From the NCBI RefSeq assembly GCF_018343615.1, contig NZ_JAGYPI010000001.1, forward strand, positions 248,001-312,000: a stretch of DNA of 64,000 nt, read 5' to 3'. This document shows, one piece after another, positions 52,600 to 60,709 of the stretch. The notes beneath the pieces were generated by a model. That model was not told where the DNA came from. It ran no database searches and worked only from the letters and a program-made list of their open reading frames with translations. This stretch comes from Bacillus sp. FJAT-49736. Its GTDB lineage: Bacteria > Bacillota > Bacilli > Bacillales > Bacillaceae_C. Every line of letters starts with the position of its first letter. Within the stretch, counting starts at the first letter, position 1. The position numbers and the translations under genes are program-made.

Positions 52600-53004
52600 A
52601 TGTCACGTAAAATATTTATAGGGTTTTTTATATGCCTTACGGTAATAGTATTATCAGCATGCGGGAGCAATCAATCCAATACATACGATAAAAAAGTGCC
52701 GGTTGAGTTAACGGTTGCCTTAAAAGTTCCAGATAAAGCCAATGTAAATGATAAGGTATCTTTGCAGGCCTTAGTAACTCAAGGAAAAGAGAAAGTAAAA
52801 GATGCGGATGAAGTGAAATATCAAATTTGGGAAGGAGACAATATTAACAACAGTAAATATATTAATGCAAAAAACGATAAGAACGGGAATTATACGGCTG
52901 AAGCGATGTTTGACCACTCCGGAACATATCAGATTCAAGTTCATGTAACGGCAAGAGGTCAGCATGTAATGCCGAAAGCGAAAATAATCATTAATACTAA
53001 ATAA
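52600..53004 (+). CDS. YtkA/FixH-like lipoprotein
   Basis: 134 residues, lipobox LSAC (Cys21), followed by a ~100-residue beta-sandwich (VELTVALKVPDKANVNDKVS, MFDHSGTYQIQVHVTARGQH). YtkA-like proteins occur with Sco and copper/cytochrome genes; here it is divergent from the Sco-like gene, suggesting a linked role. Strong AGGTAGGAGGGG site. Function unproven. Confidence 0.78.
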   Translation: MSRKIFIGFFICLTVIVLSACGSNQSNTYDKKVPVELTVALKVPDKANVNDKVSLQALVTQGKEKVKDADEVKYQIWEGDNINNSKYINAKNDKNGNYTAEAMFDHSGTYQIQVHVTARGQHVMPKAKIIINTK

Positions 53005-53019
53005 ACGATTTGTTTTCTG

Positions 53020-53043
53020 CCCGTGAGCCATCACGGGTTTTTG
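53020..53043 (+). terminator. terminator after the YtkA-like gene
   Basis: CCCGTGA / TCACGGG arms with GCCA loop, then TTTTTG. Confidence 0.82.
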
Positions 53044-53145
53044 TATGGTTTATCACACTGTTTTTCTTGATGGAATTTGGGTAAAATGGAGTGAGTAAAT
53101 TGCTATAGGGAGTCTATTGGACTATAATTTTAGGAGGGAAAGAGT

Positions 53146-53880
53146 ATGAAGGTAACGGTTATAGGGCAGTGGGGCGGATATCCGAAAGTAAATGAGGCAA
53201 GCTCCGGATATTTGCTTGAGCATGATCAGTATAAATTATTGATAGACTGTGGCAGCGCTGTATTATCGAAGCTACAAAACTTTGTTCAGCCTGAGGATCT
53301 GGATGCTGCAATTATTTCTCATTACCATCCGGACCATATTGCGGATGTCGGCGTACTTCAGCATGCGCTATTAATAGGAAAATACATGGATAAAAACATT
53401 CAAACATTACCTATATATGGTCACGAGGAAGATATGAATGGATTTCATGCCTTAACGTTTCAAGATGTAACGAAAGGGATCGGCTATAATCCTGAAGAGA
53501 AGCTTCAACTTGGACCTTTTACCATTAGCTTTTTAAAGACGAAGCATCCTGTTCCATGCTATGCAATGAGGATTGAAGCAGATGGTAAGGTTTTCGTCTA
53601 TACAGCTGATACATCTTATCTTGACGCATTCCCGGCATTTTCAAAGGATGCAGACGTATTGCTTTGCGAATGTAATTTTTATGGAAATATGGATGGATCC
53701 GCGGCAGGTCATATGACAAGCTATGATGCTGGTAACCTTGCTAGCCTTTCGGGTGCAAAGCGCTTAGTTTTGACACACTTGCCCCAATATGGTGATTTAG
53801 AGCAGTTGAAAACAGAAGCAAATGAGAAGTATTCTGGTGAGGTGTTATTGGCTTACTACGGATTAACAATCCAATTATAA
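53146..53880 (+). CDS. yhfI: MBL-fold metallo-hydrolase YhfI
   Basis: 244 residues, the size of B. subtilis YhfI. Metallo-beta-lactamase fold with HYHPDHIAD: His59, His61, Asp63, His64 are the zinc ligands; further VYTADTSY and LTHLPQ motifs. The RNase Z-like layout suggests a phosphodiesterase, but the substrate is unknown. Followed by lplJ as in B. subtilis. AGGAGGGAAAG site. Confidence 0.88.
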   Translation: MKVTVIGQWGGYPKVNEASSGYLLEHDQYKLLIDCGSAVLSKLQNFVQPEDLDAAIISHYHPDHIADVGVLQHALLIGKYMDKNIQTLPIYGHEEDMNGFHALTFQDVTKGIGYNPEEKLQLGPFTISFLKTKHPVPCYAMRIEADGKVFVYTADTSYLDAFPAFSKDADVLLCECNFYGNMDGSAAGHMTSYDAGNLASLSGAKRLVLTHLPQYGDLEQLKTEANEKYSGEVLLAYYGLTIQL

Positions 53881-53913
53881 ATAGAAACATATTTAAATAA
53901 TGGGGTGTTACAT

Positions 53914-54903
53914 ATGTTGTTTATCGACAATCAAGGAATTACGGATCCGCAAATTAATCTTGCAATAGAAGAATATGCATTAAAAAATTTAGATCCGAAT
54001 GAGACATATCTTTTGTTTTATATCAATCGTCCATCTATTATCATTGGAAAAAATCAAAATACAATAGAAGAAATTAATACGGAATATGTAGACAAAAATG
54101 GTATTATTGTTGTTCGCCGTTTATCTGGTGGTGGTGCTGTATATCATGATCTCGGTAACTTAAATTTCAGCTTCATTACGAAGGATGATGGGGAGAGCTT
54201 TCATAACTTCTTAAAATTCACTGAGCCAGTAATTAAAGCACTGCAAAAATTAGGAGTTAATGCGGAGTTAAGCGGTCGGAACGATATTCAAGTTGGGGAG
54301 CGAAAAATTTCGGGAAATGCTCAATTTGCTACAAAAGGACGCATGTTCAGCCATGGTACATTGATGTTAAATTCTGAGATTGAAAATGTAGTTTCTGCGC
54401 TAAAGGTGAAGAAGGACAAGATTGAATCCAAAGGAATTAAATCGGTTCGTAGTAGAGTTGCTAACATATCCGAATTTTTGAATGAAGAAATTACGATTGA
54501 AGAGTTTCGTCAATTGTTGTTAGAATCGATCTTTGAAGGACAAAATCCAATACCTGAATATAAATTAACGGATGAGGATTGGGAAAAAATTCATCAGTTA
54601 TCCAAAGAAAGATATCAAAACTGGGATTGGAATTATGGAAAATCACCTAAATTCAATTTACAGCATTCTCATCGTTTCCCAGTTGGAGGTATTGATGTCC
54701 GATTAGAAGTAAACAAAGGTGCAATTGAAAATTGTAAAATATATGGCGATTTCTTTGGTGTTGGTGATGTAGCGGATATTGAACAAAAGCTTGCAGGTGT
54801 TCGTTATGAACGCAACGAAATTGAAAAGGCACTGGAAGATATTGACGTTAAACACTATTTCGGTAACATTACAAAGGATGAACTTGTGAATTTGATTTAT
54901 TAA
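53914..54903 (+). CDS. lplJ: lipoate-protein ligase A
   Basis: About 329 residues from the ATG at 53914. Activates free lipoate with ATP and attaches it to E2/GcvH. The RRLSGGGAVYHDLGNLNFS lipoyl/AMP-binding motif, SGNAQ and KIESKGIKSVRSRVANI are clear, as is the C-terminal accessory domain. The N-terminus MLFIDNQGITDP matches the B. subtilis protein. A long terminator with a nested repeat follows. Confidence 0.94.
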   Translation: MLFIDNQGITDPQINLAIEEYALKNLDPNETYLLFYINRPSIIIGKNQNTIEEINTEYVDKNGIIVVRRLSGGGAVYHDLGNLNFSFITKDDGESFHNFLKFTEPVIKALQKLGVNAELSGRNDIQVGERKISGNAQFATKGRMFSHGTLMLNSEIENVVSALKVKKDKIESKGIKSVRSRVANISEFLNEEITIEEFRQLLLESIFEGQNPIPEYKLTDEDWEKIHQLSKERYQNWDWNYGKSPKFNLQHSHRFPVGGIDVRLEVNKGAIENCKIYGDFFGVGDVADIEQKLAGVRYERNEIEKALEDIDVKHYFGNITKDELVNLIY

Positions 54904-54910
54904 GGATATG

Positions 54911-54967
54911 ACCCTCTCACTTGGTGAAATTTGAAGTGCCAATTTCACTTGATGAGAGGGTTTTTCT
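54911..54967 (+). terminator. terminator of lplJ with nested repeat hairpin
   Basis: Outer arms ACCCTCTCA / TGAGAGGGT followed by TTTTTC. The interior (54924-54948) is a copy of the GTGAAATT/AATTTCAC hairpin also found twice at 1585-1640, i.e. the dispersed repeat has become part of the terminator. Confidence 0.8.
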
Positions 54968-55090
54968 TTTGGGCTATGAGTTGATGATAATATACAGCTC
55001 AAGAATTATTAAGACAAAATATACTGATTTCCGTTTGGGCTTGTCGTTGGTCATATGAAGGACAAGTTAGCGGTCTTGCAGAAGTAAAAT

Positions 55091-55726
55091 GTCCTTCATA
55101 AGCCGGATGAAGGACAAAATAGAGAGAAAAGTGAAGTAAAATGTCCTTCATAAGCGGGATGAAGGACAAAATAGAGAGAAAAGTGAAGTAAAATGTCCTT
55201 CATAAGCCGGATGAAGGACAAAATAGAGAGAAAAGAGAAGTAAAATGTCCTTCATAAGCCGGATGAAGGACAAAATAGAGAGAAAAGTGAAGTAAAATGT
55301 CCTTCATAAGCCGGATGAAGGACAAAATAGAGAGAAAAGAGAAGTAAAATGTCCTTCATAAGCCGGATGAAGGACAAAATAGAGAGAAAAGAGAAGTAAA
55401 ATGTCCTTCATAAGCCGGATGAAGGACAAAATAGAGAGAAAAGAGAAGTAAAATGTCCTTCATAAGCCGGATGAAGGACAAAATAGAGAGAAAAGAGAAG
55501 TAAAATGTCCTTCATAAGCCAGATGAAGGACAAAATAGAGAGAAAAGAGAAGTAAAATGTCCTTCATAAGCCAGATGAAGGACAAATTAGAGAGAAAGTG
55601 AAGTTAAAATGTCCTTCATAAGCCGGATGAAGGACAAAATAGAGAGAAAAGAGAAGTAAAATGTCCTTCATAAGCCAGATGAAGGACAAAATAGAGAGAA
55701 AAGAGAAGTAAAATGTCCTTCATAGC
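55091..55726. repeat. tandem array of a 52-bp hairpin unit, 12 full copies
   Basis: Twelve uninterrupted 52-bp units (55091-55714) and a partial thirteenth. Each contains TGTCCTTCAT / ATGAAGGACA (10-bp perfect arms) around a 7-bp loop (AAGCCGG or AAGCCAG), joined by AAAATAGAGAGAAAAG(T/A)GAAGTAAAA. Variation is limited to a few positions (GTGAAG/GAGAAG; CCGG/CCAG). A degenerate half unit precedes it at ~55048-55090. No variable spacers, so not CRISPR. The rest of 54968-55867 holds no gene. Confidence 0.92.
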
Positions 55727-55867
55727 CTCACAGGACAAGTAAGCATATGATCTAAGGGGAAATGCCTTTTATAATACTAAAGGATTTTAGCAAGACAAGT
55801 TAAGTTATTAAAATATATAAATATTTGTTAAAATCAATGGAGGAAAATAGGCAAAGGGGAAAAAAGA

Positions 55868-56569
55868 ATGTTTAAGATATTCATTATTGAAGACGATAGA
55901 CGGTTAGTAACTCTTCTTCAGGAACATTTACATAAATTTGGCTTTGTAACAAAGTCGGTTGCAGATTTTGCTACTATTCGCACACAGTTTGAACAGTATT
56001 CGCCGCATCTCGTTTTATTAGATGTGAATCTTCCTAAATTTGACGGCTATTATTGGTGCAGGCAGATTCGGAATATATCGACTTGTCCTATCTTATTTAT
56101 CTCAGCTCGAGAAGGAAAGATGGATCAAGTAATGGCCTTAGAAAATGGCGGAGATGATTATATAACAAAACCATTTGATTATGAAATAGTCATTGCCAAG
56201 ATTAATAGCCAGCTTCGCCGGGCATATGGAAGTTATGCTGGTTCTCAAAATGATCGTTCCCATATTGTGAATGGATTAAAGCTCGATGTGGAGCGGTTGA
56301 CCTTAACCATCGCTGATAACATTGTTGAACTAAGTCATACGGAAGCGAAAATATTAGATGAATTAATGAAAAAGGCAGAACGTGTTGTCAGCCGGGATCG
56401 ATTATTGGAAAAAATATGGGATGATCAAGCATTCGTGGATGACAATACATTAAATGTTTACATCACCCGGGTAAGAAAAAAATTGGCCACCTTACATATA
56501 GAGAATGCGATTGAAACAATCCGTGGACAAGGGTATCGACTTAACCCGAATTGGGGGAAGGATGAATGA
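55868..56569 (+). CDS. BceR-like OmpR-family response regulator
   Basis: 233 residues. Receiver domain (FIIEDD at 5-10, phospho-acceptor Asp52 in LLDVNLPKFDG) and winged-helix DNA-binding domain (~130-225; RDRLLEKIWDDQAFVDDNTL). Partner of the intramembrane-sensing kinase that overlaps its end by 4 bp. Expected to activate the bceAB-like operon downstream through the box at 57820. Confidence 0.9.
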   Translation: MFKIFIIEDDRRLVTLLQEHLHKFGFVTKSVADFATIRTQFEQYSPHLVLLDVNLPKFDGYYWCRQIRNISTCPILFISAREGKMDQVMALENGGDDYITKPFDYEIVIAKINSQLRRAYGSYAGSQNDRSHIVNGLKLDVERLTLTIADNIVELSHTEAKILDELMKKAERVVSRDRLLEKIWDDQAFVDDNTLNVYITRVRKKLATLHIENAIETIRGQGYRLNPNWGKDE

Positions 56570-57537
56570 AGCTTTTCTTGCGCGAACAGCTGCCGTTAAT
56601 AGTTTTCTATATTGTACAGCTTTTTCTTATTACTCTTATATACTGGTTAGATGGGTATAGGCATATATATATATCTTTATATGCAGCTTTACTAAGCGGC
56701 TGTTTACTGCTAGGTTATCTTGCATATCGCTATATTACAAATCGTGCATTTTATAAGCGTTTGGAAAAGCCACTTTCTACAATGGATGAATTTTTGAATA
56801 TAGAGCATCAAACACCATTATCTGTAAGCTTGCACGTTCTACTTACTAGCCAATTTCGGTCTTTTAAAACTGAGTTGTATAATTATCAAAGAAAACTTGA
56901 AGGCCATATTCAATTTATTAACCAATGGGTGCATCAAATGAAAACCCCTGTTTCTGTTATTCATCTGATGATTCAGGATGAGGATGATCCACGTTTCACT
57001 GCGATTGGCGATGAACTCGATAGACTGCAAAAAGGATTGGAAATGGTGCTGTACACATCTCGGCTCGATACATTTGAACGTGATTTTTATGTAGAATCCT
57101 TGTCATTGGAGCATGTTGTTCGGTCTGTGACATCAACTCACAAGCGTTTATTTATTCGTAAGCATGTGTTCCCGGTAATAGAAATAAATAAGGAGCTCCA
57201 GATTGCATCTGATGAAAAGTGGTTATCCTTTTTACTGACACAACTAATTACGAATGCTTTACGCTATACGGTACAGGAAAATAAGAAGATTTATTTCCGT
57301 GGCTTCATACGGGGGATACATACGATTCTTGAAATACAAGATGAAGGGGTAGGAATTCCCAAAAGTGATTTGCCGCGTGTATTTGACCCATATTTTACAG
57401 GAGAAAATGGCCGCAGCTTTCAGGAATCCACGGGGATGGGACTATATTTAGTGAAACAAATTTGCGAAAAGCTTGGACATCGTGTTGAAATAGAATCTAC
57501 TGTAAACAAAGGCACCATCGTTCGTCTGATCTTCTAA
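56566..57537 (+). CDS. BceS-like intramembrane-sensing histidine kinase
   Basis: 323 residues. Two adjacent N-terminal membrane helices with almost no extracellular loop, phospho-acceptor His123 in WVHQMKTPVSVIHL, and a HATPase domain (DEGVGIPKSDLPRVFDPYF, GMGLYLVKQICEKLG). Such kinases do not bind the peptide themselves; they read flux through the BceAB transporter. Confidence 0.9.
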   Translation: MKLFLREQLPLIVFYIVQLFLITLIYWLDGYRHIYISLYAALLSGCLLLGYLAYRYITNRAFYKRLEKPLSTMDEFLNIEHQTPLSVSLHVLLTSQFRSFKTELYNYQRKLEGHIQFINQWVHQMKTPVSVIHLMIQDEDDPRFTAIGDELDRLQKGLEMVLYTSRLDTFERDFYVESLSLEHVVRSVTSTHKRLFIRKHVFPVIEINKELQIASDEKWLSFLLTQLITNALRYTVQENKKIYFRGFIRGIHTILEIQDEGVGIPKSDLPRVFDPYFTGENGRSFQESTGMGLYLVKQICEKLGHRVEIESTVNKGTIVRLIF

Positions 57538-57542
57538 AAGGA

Positions 57543-57585
57543 TGCCAGGCACCATGTGTTCACATGGTGCCTGGCACTTTGTGTA
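57543..57585. repeat. 16-bp-arm palindrome (terminator-like)
   Basis: TGCCAGGCACCATGTG TT CACATGGTGCCTGGCA: perfect 16-bp arms with a 2-base loop, just after the bceS-like stop. The GGTGCCTGGCA core is a repeated motif in Bacillaceae. The tail CTTTGTG is a weak T-run, so termination is plausible but not certain. Confidence 0.7.
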
Positions 57586-57640
57586 CGTATAGTAAAATAA
57601 AGATTAATTGTCATATAAATTACTTAACGAGTTATCCTAT

Positions 57641-57819
57641 GCCCAGCTCCAGCGCCTATCAGCTAGCGGATTTCTACGTCTCCTCCCTGAGATAAGTCAA
57701 CATCGACTCGTCCCTCGTTGTGATTCCTATATCTCAGTCGAAGACTACGAAGGTGAAATTACACTTCAAATCTCACTCATCCGTACACTGATGAGCAAGG
57801 CACCTACGCTTTTCTTAAC
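57641..57819. repeat. dispersed CAGCTCCAGCGCC-type repeat element
   Basis: Begins GCCCAGCTCCAGCGCCTATC and ends GCAAGGCACCTACGCTTTTC, the two conserved ends of a dispersed non-coding element I recall from many Bacillus genomes. It contains an inverted copy of the short GTGAAATT-type hairpin (57753-57776). The 80-codon ORF across it is a chance frame. Confidence 0.65.
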
Positions 57820-57845
57820 CTTACAACTTTGTAAGCTAACTGTAA
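57820..57845. promoter_or_regulatory. BceR-like binding site upstream of the ABC operon
   Basis: CTTACAACTTTGTAAG (57820-57835) is a perfect 7-2-7 palindrome and fits the BceR-type consensus TNACA-N4-TGTAA; a second half-site TGTAA lies at 57841-57845. A -10-like TATAAA follows at 57877. Position before bceA-like gene supports regulation by the adjacent two-component system. Confidence 0.65.
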
Positions 57846-57915
57846 GTTAATGAAATGGTTGTAAAAATGGAAGGCGTATAAAATGAAGATACAGATGAAA
57901 CAGGGAGTGATGAAA

Positions 57916-58686
57916 ATGTCTATATTAGAGGTTAAACATTTAGAAAAGATTTATGAGGGTAAAGTTGCTCATAAAGCATTAAATGACATTAATTTCTCTA
58001 TTGATCAAGGAGAGTTCGTCGGAATTATGGGTCCATCCGGAAGCGGAAAGACAACCCTATTAAACTTAATTGCGACAATTGACCGCCCCACATCAGGAGA
58101 GGTTAAGATAAACGAAAAAAATCCGCATGTATTAAATCGTAAAGAAACAGCACTGTTCAGAAGACATGAGCTTGGATTTGTCTTCCAACACTTTAATTTG
58201 CTTGATACATTGACAGTGGAAGAAAACATTATATTACCGTTAACTCTTGATGGAGAAAGTGTTCGTGAAATGAATAAAAAGCTACAAAATGTTTCAAAAA
58301 AGCTTGGAATTGACCAAATTCTTAAGAAAAGAACATATGAAATCTCCGGTGGACAGATGCAAAGAACGGCAATCGCACGGGCTATTATTCATAATCCATC
58401 TCTTATTTTAGCGGACGAGCCAACTGGGAATTTGGATTCCAAATCGGCAAAGGATGTAATGGAAACTTTAACAACGATAAATAAAGAGGATGGTGCTACA
58501 GCCTTAATGGTAACACATGATGCTGTTGCGGCAAGCTATTGCCATCGTGTCATCTTTATTAAAGACGGCAAATTATATAACGAAATTTTTCGCGGGGATA
58601 ACCGCCAAGCATTCTTTCAAAAGATCATTGATATGCTTGCTTTGCTAGGGGGAGACAGCAGTGACCTTTCCACAGTTCGTGTATAG
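57916..58686 (+). CDS. BceA-like ABC transporter ATPase
   Basis: 256 residues from the ATG at 57916 with AGGGAGTGATG upstream; the frame extends to 57883 without a good site. Walker A GPSGSGKTT (39-47), signature SGGQMQRTA, Walker B LILADEPTGNLD. Powers peptide-antibiotic removal with the permease that overlaps its end by 26 bp. Confidence 0.92.
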   Translation: MSILEVKHLEKIYEGKVAHKALNDINFSIDQGEFVGIMGPSGSGKTTLLNLIATIDRPTSGEVKINEKNPHVLNRKETALFRRHELGFVFQHFNLLDTLTVEENIILPLTLDGESVREMNKKLQNVSKKLGIDQILKKRTYEISGGQMQRTAIARAIIHNPSLILADEPTGNLDSKSAKDVMETLTTINKEDGATALMVTHDAVAASYCHRVIFIKDGKLYNEIFRGDNRQAFFQKIIDMLALLGGDSSDLSTVRV

Positions 58687-60562
58687 AAATGTCGTCCGTA
58701 ATAAACGGACATATGCCGCTTATTTCCTAAGCAGTGCATTTTCCGTCTTAATTTTCTTTGTGTACGCACTCTTTATCTTTCATCCAGATATTAAACATGG
58801 AATGATTTCAGCAGTTGCTGTCCAGCTAATGACTGCGGCAGAAGTAATTATGTACGTTTTTTCCTTTTTATTCGTACTGTATTCTGTTAGCACATTCCTT
58901 AAATCACGAAAGCGTGAATTTGGAATTTTAATGATGCATGGTATGACAAAGGGCCAATTAAACCGCATGGTCTTCTTGGAAAATATGCTAATAGGTATTG
59001 GGGCTATTATTGTCGGTATTATAGCGGGGATTATCACAGGGAAATTGTTTTTAATGATTGGATCAAGGATGATTGGAATCGATTCACTTTCCTTTTATCT
59101 ATCCTTAAAAGCATTGGCACTGACGATTTGTGCGTTTACAATTCTATTTTTCTGTATTTCTTTATTTACCACTATTTTAGTTAGAGTAAATAAATTGATA
59201 GATTTATTTCAAGCGGGGGAAAAACCGAAAAAGGAACCGAAAGCGTCCGTGTTGTTATCGCTTCTTGCTGCCATTCTGCTAATTGCAAGCTATTACCTAG
59301 CAGCAACCACAACTATGCAGACGATTTTAGTTCGAATTCTGCCGGTAATTGGAATGACAGTTGTAGGAACATATTTTTTCTATACCCAGTTATCTGTCTT
59401 TGTTATAAAATTACTGCAGAAAAATCATTTTGTCTTTTGGAAAAAAACGAATATCATTACGATCTCAAGCCTAGCTTATCGTCTAAAGGATAACGCACGC
59501 ATGTTCTTTATGGTTACGATCGTTTCTACTGTTGCGTTTTGTGCGGTAGGAACACTCGCTTCGATGAATGTAATGAATAAGCAATTTAAGGAGGACTATC
59601 CTGCTGCAATCAGTTACACAGCAATGGATAATCATCCAATTCAGCAAAAAAACTTGAAGCAAATCAAAACAGAATTAAATAAAAAGGGCATTAATTATAC
59701 GATACAAAGTGCAGTGATTAAAAATGTGGAGGTTGCATCGGATCGTTCAAGCACACGATATCCAATTACGGATATTGATATTATTTCATTCTCTGATTAT
59801 AAAAGAATCTCGAAAAGCGCGGGATTTGATGTCCCAGAGAAAAAATTAACCGGAAATGAATCACTGGCAATGTTATTTTCCCATTTTCAAATAGATTTTA
59901 AACCTGCTACTTATGTATTAAAACAAGGTAATATAAAGCTACAACCGAAGAAACAATCAAAAAATGTTACGATTCCATTTCGCTCAGGGCTAATTGTCAG
60001 TGATGAGCTTTATCAAAAATTAAAAGCGGGAAAGACAAATACCTTTACAGGATTTTTCACTAAAGACTTTGAAAAAACAGCTGGAATAGCAAAAAATCTT
60101 GCTCCAGAGGGAAGCTCTTATTCCTCTGAAAATCATCATTATGAAATGCAAGTCAGCGGTACAATGTATGAAATTCAAATGAATATGTTTAGGATGATGC
60201 TATTCATCGCATTATTAATTGGAGCTGTCTTCTTTATTGCGGCTGGAAGCTTTCTATATTTCCGCCTGTATGCCGACCTTGACTATGACAGGCGTCAATA
60301 TTTAACGATTAAAAAGGTAGGATTAACAGATCAAGAATTAAACAAAATTGTAACCCGTCAGCTTGCGTTGTTATTTTTTGTCCCGATTATTGTTGCATTT
60401 GTTCACAGTGCTTTTGCGTTCATGGCTCTGCAAAGCTACTATACATTATCTATCGCATCTGAGATGATCATTGTTCTGGCAAGCTTCTTAATAGCACAGT
60501 TGATTTATTTCTTCTTCATTCGTTATCGATATTTGCGGAACTTGAAGAAAACATTAATTTAA
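58661..60562 (+). CDS. BceB-like ABC permease
   Basis: 633 residues, GTG start. Ten membrane helices with a large (~200-residue) extracellular domain between helices VII and VIII (~305-505), the hallmark of BceB-type peptide detoxification and sensing permeases. FtsX-like repeats are visible. It frees the cell-wall lipid targets from peptide antibiotics such as bacitracin; the specific peptide cannot be told from sequence. Confidence 0.9.
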   Translation: MTFPQFVYRNVVRNKRTYAAYFLSSAFSVLIFFVYALFIFHPDIKHGMISAVAVQLMTAAEVIMYVFSFLFVLYSVSTFLKSRKREFGILMMHGMTKGQLNRMVFLENMLIGIGAIIVGIIAGIITGKLFLMIGSRMIGIDSLSFYLSLKALALTICAFTILFFCISLFTTILVRVNKLIDLFQAGEKPKKEPKASVLLSLLAAILLIASYYLAATTTMQTILVRILPVIGMTVVGTYFFYTQLSVFVIKLLQKNHFVFWKKTNIITISSLAYRLKDNARMFFMVTIVSTVAFCAVGTLASMNVMNKQFKEDYPAAISYTAMDNHPIQQKNLKQIKTELNKKGINYTIQSAVIKNVEVASDRSSTRYPITDIDIISFSDYKRISKSAGFDVPEKKLTGNESLAMLFSHFQIDFKPATYVLKQGNIKLQPKKQSKNVTIPFRSGLIVSDELYQKLKAGKTNTFTGFFTKDFEKTAGIAKNLAPEGSSYSSENHHYEMQVSGTMYEIQMNMFRMMLFIALLIGAVFFIAAGSFLYFRLYADLDYDRRQYLTIKKVGLTDQELNKIVTRQLALLFFVPIIVAFVHSAFAFMALQSYYTLSIASEMIIVLASFLIAQLIYFFFIRYRYLRNLKKTLI

Positions 60563-60576
60563 TAGAATAATTTCTA

Positions 60577-60608
60577 GAGTAGGAGTCTTTATGGACTCCT
60601 ATTTTTTT
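60577..60608 (+). terminator. terminator of the bceAB-like operon
   Basis: TAGGAGTC / GACTCCTA arms, then TTTTTTT. Confidence 0.88.
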
Positions 60609-60629
60609 ATTACATTTCACACACATATC

Positions 60630-60694
60630 TTGTATACCTAAAATTCTTTCTATATAATATATTTAGAAAATTAAAATGAATGATTATTCATTCA
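60630..60694 (+). promoter_or_regulatory. lcfB promoter with FadR-like operator
   Basis: TTGTAT (60630-60635), 17-bp spacer, TATAAT (60653-60658), then the palindrome TGAATGATTATTCATTCA (60677-60694), which matches the Bacillus FadR box. FadR represses fatty-acid degradation genes until long-chain acyl-CoA is present. It overlaps the predicted transcribed leader just before the start codon. Confidence 0.82.
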
Positions 60695-60709
60695 GAAAGG
60701 GGAGGGAAT

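Noticed and set aside
55091-55726. CRISPR-like regular array
   Set aside because: The 52-bp units repeat completely, without variable spacers, and there are no cas genes nearby.
57608-57850. 80-codon ORF between the bceS-like and bceA-like genes
   Set aside because: It runs through a dispersed non-coding element and the BceR-like box and has no ribosome site.
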